Origin: Azolla caroliniana
Lineage: Eukaryota > Polypodiophyta
Direction: 5' to 3'
Length of the DNA stretch: 64,000 bases
Assembly (NCBI GenBank): GCA_043228905.1
Contig: JBHGNT010000003.1
Coordinates: forward strand, 23,374,001 to 23,438,000
The notes below the pieces were generated by a model. The model worked only from the letters and a program-made list of their open reading frames with translations. It ran no database searches and was not told the DNA's origin. Of the stretch, positions 56,338 to 64,000 are shown one piece after another. Every line of letters begins with the position of its first letter. Within the stretch, counting starts at the first letter, position 1. The translations under genes were made by a program, and so were the position numbers.

Positions 56338-56960
56338 AAGATGAACATGCTAATGGGAAACTCTCTCCAGAATGAGAAGCTTGATAGAACTAATATTATA
56401 AGTTGGAAGTATAAAATGACTCGATTCCTTGTTGAACGAGGATAGTGGGGCTAGATTGATACTTAGTGCACATCATACATGCCAAATCTAAGAAGCATCA
56501 ACTAAGTTAGGTAACAAGAAGGGACCAGTTATATTATGTACTTAAGTCTAACATAATGTGTACACAATCATATGCTTGGGTATGTATGATATAAAGACAT
56601 TGAAGAATGTATGGGGAATCTATCTAGGATGTTCATTGCCAACAAAACCAAATGCAGTCGTCAACTCTAATAATAGTTTTAAATGACATGCAACAAAGGG
56701 ACATGTTTGCCAATGACTGCACCCTCAAGATCAAGCTGTTTGATTCTCTTGCTTCCATCGAGTATTGGTCGATGAGGAAGAGAGATATTCAATGAGCAAC
56801 CGCTCTAATGTCACATTTTGTTTGACACACTTGAAAGGGCCAAAATTCAGCAATGGTTTACATTGCACCCTCCAATATATGTGCACGAACCCAACCTTCT
56901 TTCCTTACTTTGAACCTTCATGGTTGGATTTCTTAACTACCCAAAGGATGGTCCTTATAA
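56338..56960 (+). pseudogene. copia gag relic (UBN2-like)
   Basis: Reads NEKLDRTNIISWKYKMTRFL, then a stop, then HNHMLGYV and, further on, ECMGNLSRMFIANKTK and LKIKLFDSLASIEY in shifting frames. It matches the gag start of the copia fragment at 27.7 kb (EKLDRNNFASWEYKMHQYL). Several stops; no pol or LTR follows. Confidence 0.7.
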
Positions 56961-57036
56961 ACTAGTCAACCTTCCCCAACTTGTGCATAAACATATTGAA
57001 GGAAGCTAAAAAATCCACATGACATAAACTTTGGAT

Positions 57037-57946
57037 CCTCTTCTTCTATTTGAAGAGGGTGGTGAATTGATTTTTACAAACAAGGTTGAGCATGGAAATT
57101 GTACTCCCGTTCTCTTGCTTACATGGCAATGGGCCAAAGTTCAAACAATCTTGCCAAAACTAAACTTTGCATCCCAAATCTGCAATGTATAAATGCAAAA
57201 TTGTGTATAAAATTCACCACCCTCTTCTTCTATTTGAAGAGGGTGGTGAATTGATTTTTACAAACAAGGTTGAGCATGGAAATTGTACTCCCGTTCTCTT
57301 GCTTACATGGCAATGGGCCAAAGTTCAAACAATCTTGCCAAAACTAAACTTTGCATCCCAAATCTGCAATGTATAAATGCAAAATTGTGTATAAAATTCA
57401 CCACCCTCTTCTTCTATTTGAAGAGGGTGGTGAATTGATTTTTACAAACAAGGTTGAGCATGGAAATTGTACTCCCGTTCTCTTGCTTACATGGCAATGG
57501 GCCAAAGTTCAAACAATCTTGCCAAAACTAAACTTTGCATCCCAAATCTGCAATGTATAAATGCAAAATTGTGTATAAAATTCACCACCCTCTTCTTCTA
57601 TTTGAAGAGGGTGGTGAATTGATTTTTACAAACAAGGTTGAGCATGGAAATTGTACTCCCGTTCTCTTGCTTACATGGCAATGGGCCAAAGTTCAAACAA
57701 TCTTGCCAAAACTAAACTTTGCATCCCAAATCTGCAATGTATAAATGCAAAATTGTGTATAAAATTCACCACCCTCTTCTTCTATTTGAAGAGGGTGGTG
57801 AATTGATTTTTACAAACAAGGTTGAGCATGGAAATTGTACTCCCGTTCTCTTGCTTACATGGCAATGGGCCAAAGTTCAAACAATCTTCCCAAAACTAAA
57901 CTTTGCATCCCAAATCTGCAATGTTTAAATGCAAAATTGTGTATAA
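57037..57946. repeat. 184-bp tandem array, about five copies
   Basis: Units start at 57037, 57221, 57405, 57589 and 57773. They appear identical except for two changes in the last copy (CTTCCC for CTTGCC; ATGTTTAAATG for ATGTATAAATG). From the second copy onward each unit boundary carries a perfect 15-bp hairpin, TTCACCACCCTCTTC and GAAGAGGGTGGTGAA, around an 8-base loop. Each unit can be read as a 69-codon frame, but without an ATG and by repetition only. Confidence 0.95.
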
Positions 57947-60900
57947 AGACAATAGAATCATAGCACAATTCGTTCTAAACTTTGCATCCAAATTTTGAAT
58001 TTTATTTTGCAAATTGTATATAAATAAAATAGAATCATAGCACAATTGATTCTTTCAAACAAAGTAAAGGATTAGGATGCACATGAAATGTGAGGAGATT
58101 CTATTCTAATCGAAGATTATGTTACTATAATATTTCTGGTTATACTTATAATCCTCCCTTATTGTAGCCAACAAAAAAGAGAAATTTAAAGAGTTGAACA
58201 CATGGCCCATTAATCTAAATCAAATGCATGGACCATTGTTTTAAGAGTGAACTTATGTATGCATGCATGTGGACTCAATGGAGAAACCTAGCCACCATTG
58301 TTAAACATTTGGTGCTTACAAGATCGTGGATTCATAGGTTTTGTGTCCATCGAAATCCTCCACATGAATTCCCCTCCCCCCATGAAATCAAGCAAGACAT
58401 GAGCTTTTAGGACACAACCCATTGCATCACATGCTCTCGTTATCCTTTGAAACGCCAAGCCCAATAGAGTTATCTTTTGAAGCAATATGTTACTCGATAA
58501 AAACATGCATTTGATGTTGGCAATATTCTTCTTTCTTTCTATGGACACATACAACCAACTTCAAACCACCTTCAACTTGTTTTTTGAACATACTTCAATT
58601 TGTGCATTTAATGTACCCTATGTTTTAGGTGATTCACTACAAATGTGCCATGTTGCAATAATGTCACCACATAATTGATTGTTTCTACAAGTCACTATGA
58701 CTCACCATTATCACTTGAAAAAATTACATTGTCATTTCAACTATTCTTTGTCACCATGCCAATTCGAAGAATAGTCAATGGATAATGGATTGCTGATTTT
58801 GAAGAAAAGATAAATTCCAACAATTCTAATAAGTAGAATCACGAAAGCGATGAGCCGACATTTACCTTCATTAAGAAAAAAAGAAGTTATTTGCAATTCT
58901 AGCCCAAGTGCATCATGGGCATGGACATCATGTTCACACAAGTCGTTCATGTGATTGAATAAATTTCCTTGACTAGAACAATAATGGGCATATGAATCCC
59001 TCTCCACCAACTAGCTGTTGTATTTGGCCAAACTTCAATATTTGCTATTGCTTGTGATTACCTTTGTGTTCATTATCATAGCCTAAGTTGTTATCTCATT
59101 ATTGGGGTAAATCAACAATTAATCTATTTTGATTAGTGATCAATGCATGGTTTAATTAGTGAGCCCATTAGCCATTCACTAATTAACCAACTTAATAATT
59201 AGTAATTATGGGAAAACTAATCAATCAACATACTAGGCATGAAGTAACTTGCTTTCTATTTATATCTTAGTATGCATTTGTTAAGCATGATTAGAACTAA
59301 AGGGCATTTGGGTGGATTTAGGAAAAAATGAGGGGAATCTTTACAAATTTGCGAGAGAAAACGGAGGGGGGGCATATCGTTGCGTGTCTCCGTTCTTGTA
59401 CACAGAATGCGAGCAGTTCCGTAGGGAGACAATGGGAGGTTCTCGGAAAATATAAGCAAACATTTGGGAGGGGGTCACGTGGAACATACACAGAGCATTG
59501 TTCGTGTTTCTCTTCTTCGTTTCCAATGTGTGGGAAGCACAGTACGACTGGGGTAAGACATAATAAGTGTGTGGGCCATGTGGGTATTGTGTGTGTTTGT
59601 ATTTATATATGTATAGAGATATATCTAAACTTTTGATGAAACCAAAGAAAGATTAGTAGTAGAGAGAACTCAAAAGGTCTATCATATACATATGTATATA
59701 TATAGTATCAAAACCTAAGTGTTTATTGTAATAAAAATTATCAGGAATTGTGAAGTTGGACCGCCTCCCCTGCTCCCCTCCCCCTCCCCCCAAAAAACAA
59801 TACAAATCAGAGTATTAGTATCTGTAGCAGAATATGAATACGCAGATCAAGAAGAAGGTGATGAAGCAGAGAAATCCCCAGGTCGTCAAAAGAAGACAGG
59901 AAAGTTAGAAGTGTTTGGATACATGGGTAAGTCGAACTCTTCTCTCCAACGCCACATTTTGTGTTCCCACTCTGCTGCTTGAAGCAGCAATGGTATCTCT
60001 TCTGTATTGTTGCTTTCAAATAAAATGAGGAGAATGAAGGAGAGACCTTTCTTAGAATGCTCACTCACATTTGGGGCCTTGTACATACATAAATGCATAG
60101 ATATGCTGCTACATGTACATAAATACATGCATACAAACAAGCGTTTGGCCTATATTTAATTATAACAGAAACGTGTGTACGTACATACAAAATCATACCC
60201 CAAATGGGCAGAAACATTTGTTTGTTTGTATGCATCTATGTACGGATGTAGATTTGTATGCATTTGCCACGGATGTATGTGTCCATGCATGCAAGTATCA
60301 TGTGTATGTACACACATTTACATACATATATCATATATATGGACACATGCATACCTATTATGTACCGAGGCCATCCCATCGGACTAATTTGCATCAACCA
60401 CACATTACTCGATCATTTGCCAGTTGTTGGGCTGGCCTTTTCTGGACACTATCTTAATGGAATGTAATCCATTGACCAGAGCATACATGGAACAGGTAAG
60501 TGGTGATCACGTAGTCAAATTAAGACTCGCAGAGAGAGACGTTGGACAGTGATAGTTAATGACTCTTCATCTCACACAATCTGGATGGCTGTAGGCTCAA
60601 TGAGTCATGACCCACACCATGGGATTAGGGGTGAGGTCAAGTGTGTCCAAGAGTAGACAATGAGAGCCTTGGATCTCATTGACATGACTTTTTAACCTTT
60701 GCCCAGTAGTGCCAGTGAACCCATTTCGATGAGGGACATTGTATTATTAATTGGTTTTTAATGATTTATTCCATGACTTACCACTATGTCAATAGGTGAG
60801 TTTTGTCCTACTCTACATGCCTAGATTTGCAGGCCGTTTTCTTGAAATGAGAAGCTATGAAGATATGCTTACCAAGGGCATGCATGCCCATTTTGGTGGA

Positions 60901-61646
60901 AGTCCCATCTCTTATCATGGGCCTTACACACTATTCTAGACATTGTCTCAAGGACATGTATCCACTATAAGAATTTTGTTTGATACACATTTCCCACATT
61001 CGATTCCTACATTCATGATTTGTTTGCCAGACATTTCTATAAGGAATATGAAACAAGAACCACAGCAAGTCTTTTGCCATTACTGAGAAGCATTAGAGTT
61101 CTTGCATTAACAACAGAGGATGAATGCTGAGGCCTAAAACTAATTGGTATTGATTTCTTGCACATCAAGAACATAGATCCATACAAAAAGGAAGCATTGT
61201 AGTGTAGATGCACATAGGTGTATATAATCAGATGGAAATGAAAATTATTTGGTCAAATTTCAATTTTGATCAAGTTTACAGATTTCTTCTGAGCCCTCTT
61301 GTACATGTGCCACGGGCGTTTGCCCGACTTTTTTATGGCATAGTGGCAATTAATATTTTTACCAGTGGCCAAAAAATGCACACTGAAAGGGTTTACAATT
61401 GTGAAAAAAAATCCTTTGATTTTTTTTTCTAAGGTTGTAAAAACAATGATAAGGATTGAGAGATATACAACAGGTAATTTTTACAAGGGAGGGTCAACAA
61501 TTATCAGCTGAAAATCAAATTGTAAGTGGGCCATCTCAATTCCTTTGTACAAAGTCCTTCCACTTTCTGTTCTTCACACGATGTTATCAGTAGTTTTGTC
61601 ATTTGTTAAACCTTTTCGTTGGTCAAGTCTTGCTTGTTTTCTTTAT
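57947..61646. other. Intergenic downstream of TRP and the array
   Basis: No gene recognised. A short copy of the array's end (AACTTTGCATCC near 57974 and a repeated ATAGAATCATAGCACAATT) lies just after the array. A 13-bp imperfect hairpin (GGTTTAATTAGTGA...TCACTAATTAACC) lies near 59148-59187. TACA/TGTA-rich sequence fills about 60080-60360. The frame 59719-59982 has an acidic, Gln-rich stretch but no known domain. Confidence 0.4.
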
Positions 61647-64000
61647 CTATGTTGTGATAGCTTCTTGCTGCTTGACTTGTGCTGCCCAGAAGGTGTGTGC
61701 TTTGAGAACACGGTCAAGAAGATCTTGCGGCACCTGCTCGCCCCTGCGTTGATGAGGGGCAATATGTGCGGTATGAACAAGTGTCTTCCATTTGTCCTGT
61801 AAAGCAATGCAATTGTAAGAAACCATATTTACTTAATACAGCTCAAGGATATTGTAATAGATAAAACAACACATTGGTTTCGATTAATGCAGGAGCATTG
61901 AAATACTTAAAACCATCTAACGTAAATTATTCAAGCACATCACAATACTTGAGAATATTTGCGTTAGCATTCTAGTGAGGCACTATACATTGGATGATTG
62001 CATACTACGTGTGGTTTTGGCTTTGAAGCATTTTCAAAGTTGTATGTACTATTGATGACTTGTGCTAGATTTTATCATCTTCCTCGAAAGTCAAGTATGA
62101 CCTATGTGACCAAGGGAAACATTTCAATGTAGTGCGTGGAGTTGTGAAGTGACTCATGATGCTAGAGAGCCCATGGTAGATAGGTATATATCTTTTCAAT
62201 GCCCATGGGAGACTGATTGCAATCTATGAGATGGTGCCTAGCCCATGGTGAGGATTGATCCTGGGTTCTATCAATTTTATAAGTTTGATGCTAGAGATAA
62301 ATATCTTTTTAATGTCCACGGTTCACTGATTGCCATCATGAGATGGGTCCCAGCTCATGGTGAGGATCAGTCCTGGATTCTCACAATTTTATGACTTTGA
62401 TGCTATGGTGGAAACCACCAAGCCAATGGTCAGAGAGAGAGAGAGAGAGGAGAGAGAGAACCTTAAGATCCACATAAGTTCTGTGCGTAGCATGATCGAA
62501 TGCCTGTTGCTTTACTTCACGCCACCTGTGTTATACAAAAGCCATGTTAAATGTCAACTGTGTAAAAAAGGCCATATTATTGGTAGAAAAGCAGTATATA
62601 AAGACTATATATAAAAGCTGAAGTTCTAAAAATCAATATGTGAATTGTGTACCTGCCAGTTCCAAGCAATTCCACTGCTTGCACTAATGCAGTCACTTCA
62701 ATAACTGTGAATGGTGTGCGTGTCCTCCGTTTGGTAGAGGTTCCCTGCAAATTTTGTTGAGAAGCCACAATCTCCATTGCTTTAGGATCTTGTAAGACAG
62801 GATGTAAAATAATTGGTTCAATAATAGTTAGTGGTTGAATGCTAGGCGACTGATGAATTGCACCCGGTTCATCAAGTATTGCTGGATCTCTTGTTTCTGC
62901 TTTATAAGAAAAAAAATCCACATATGGAATGGAACTATGATTTAGCTAATCTCACTTTTCTGGCACATCCGTATGCATAAATTACACATATAGATTAGAA
63001 TCTATCACTGCACCTGCAGACCTTTCTTCGTTTGCATGGCTTCTATTGCCAATGTTTATGTTTCCACGCTGCAATGCATACCTGAACATTCATACAAGAG
63101 AGATTAGTAAAATGGCTACTTGATTCATGTAATAATACACACATACGGCGAAAATTTAGAAACAGGGTGTTCATCTCTGCAAACCAGATGGCATATTTAC
63201 ACACTTTGCCTACGTGCACTATGTTGTAATGAATCTGGACACTAGTGGCTAGATTGTCTTTGAAAAAAGACCAAGCTAATATTTTTATTTATGCGTTGTA
63301 CGTCATAGGAGGTTGTAATGAATCATGTTATATGGTATTTTTTCTTTGAAACAAGACTGACGCAAGACAGTAATAATATCTTAAGTTTTAACCCGTAGAT
63401 TTTCGGTTTAGGGTTTAGGGTTTTCAAGGTAATGAAGAGGTACACATTTTTGGAGGTGAGTTTGAATACAGTTTCCAAATATAATGCATACACCAAAAGT
63501 TAGCATATACAATCACCTTTATCCTGATTTCATGTTTCTATTTTATAACTGATGATCAGACAACTTTGGAAATGGATTATATCATAAGCCCTAAATATAA
63601 TTTTGACTTTAATGAATCGTAACTGGAATATTGTTGGTAGGTTTCAGATGCTTACCGTGATTTAGTAGGTTTATCTGTTACATTGGAAAGTGAAGGAAGA
63701 GGGTCTTCCAGTTTCATGAGAGCATTATGGCTACAATTTGGTTCTAGCATAAATTCCAGAGAGTCTAGGCTTTCTTGACATGTAACACCCATTTGAGCAA
63801 GTGTTGTATTCTCATCAGCAATCTTTTGGCCTTCATGAAGAACTCGGACATGCAATCCACCTGCTAATAAATTTATAGCTGTGTCCATCACTGCTCTCTG
63901 TATGAAAATGAATGAAGAATTAGTAATAACAATGAGTTTGACATCAAACATTGTTTTGACAAATTTGGATGTTTTTCGAAATACGATAAGATTTTACTTT
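61647..64000 (-). CDS. Telomeric-repeat-binding protein (TRP/TBP1, TRFL family), 3' half
   Basis: Five minus-strand exons with GT-AG junctions: 63897-63656, 63081-63014, 62896-62653, 62525-62462 and 61796-61647 (TAG stop). The first has a ubiquitin-like region (GGLHVRVLHEGQKIADENTT, DSLEFMLEP). The third begins the C-terminal Myb domain (RRTRTPFTVIEVTALVQAVE, LLGTGR/WREVKQQAFDHATH), completed as RTYVDLK/DKWKTLVHTAHI. VDLKDKW is the telobox-binding helix typical of plant TRFL family 1. The C-terminus is AAQVKQQEAITT. The protein binds double-stranded TTTAGGG repeats in the nucleus. Upstream exons lie beyond 64000. No lesions seen in the visible exons. Confidence 0.92.
62157..62405. repeat. Diverged tandem repeat in the last TRP intron
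   Basis: Two copies of about 120-130 bp share TGATGCTAGAGA, ATATCTTTTYAATGYCCA, CTGATTGC and CATGGTGAGGAT. A (GA)n run follows at about 62431-62459, right next to the exon donor at 62461. Confidence 0.7.
63405..63424. promoter_or_regulatory. Telomere-like motif (telo-box) in a TRP intron
   Basis: GGTTTAGGGTTTAGGGTTTT lies between the exons ending at 63656 and starting at 63081, with two full TTTAGGG units. It matches the DNA target of the protein encoded here. A regulatory role is inference only. Confidence 0.5.

Noticed and set aside
57167-57928. Four identical 69-codon frames as a tandem gene family
   Set aside because: They are a by-product of the 184-bp array, begin at TTG rather than ATG, and each runs over a hairpin. 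There is no sign of coding constraint.
1-64000. CRISPR array, rRNA or intact tRNA genes, viral insertions
   Set aside because: No evenly spaced repeat-spacer pattern, no rRNA or tRNA fold recognised, and no capsid, movement or viral replicase motifs seen. The tandem arrays have no unique spacers.

Overview
This is plant nuclear DNA, AT-rich overall. Evidence: two recognisable plant genes with short GT-AG introns (a group IId WRKY transcription factor and a telomeric-repeat-binding TRP/TRFL protein), plus plant-type LINE, Ty1/copia, Ty3/gypsy, hAT and CACTA-like elements. I cannot name the species. The wording of the LINE reverse transcriptases reminds me of fern genomes, so a non-seed vascular plant is possible, but that is a weak impression.

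Layout. 1-4.26 kb: intergenic, with a small tandem duplication and a dispersed motif. 4.26-8.43 kb: a decayed 5'-truncated LINE (LINE-1), split by a small LTR element (6139-7791, 5-bp target duplication GGATC) that carries a minisatellite. 8.43-9.3 kb: an unknown ORF interrupted by a non-autonomous hAT element (8642-9219, 8-bp target duplication). 9.5-14.86 kb: a LINE with both ends preserved (LINE-2, 15-bp target duplication, poly-A tail). 17.1-18.4 kb: two minus-strand LINE fragments. 18.6-22.1 kb: a GC-rich, permuted Ty3/gypsy element with one LTR in the middle. 22.6-26.85 kb: a DNA transposon with a DUF7869-type putative transposase and a divergently transcribed relic of a beta-class amino-methyltransferase, ending in a CACTA-like terminus. 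26.86-27.74 kb: a copia gag-RT deletion derivative. 28-34 kb: small duplications, a twin-primed LINE and a possible two-exon coiled-coil gene. 37.6-40.2 kb: the WRKY gene. 45.06-46.63 kb: a second inverted LINE. 49.6-53.8 kb: LINE-4. 56.3-57.95 kb: copia gag relic and a 184-bp tandem array. 61.6-64 kb: the 3' half of the TRP gene, running off the window.

Function. Only WRKY and TRP look like intact host genes; both lie on the minus strand. WRKY would act in the nucleus on W-box promoters and TRP on double-stranded telomeric repeats. A telomere-like motif sits inside a TRP intron. Most of the rest is transposon debris. The most interesting unit is the transposase/methyltransferase pair at 22.6-26.85 kb, which share a 210-bp bidirectional promoter region with a TATA box for each direction. 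Such a pair would couple DNA mobility to base methylation, but both genes are damaged here.
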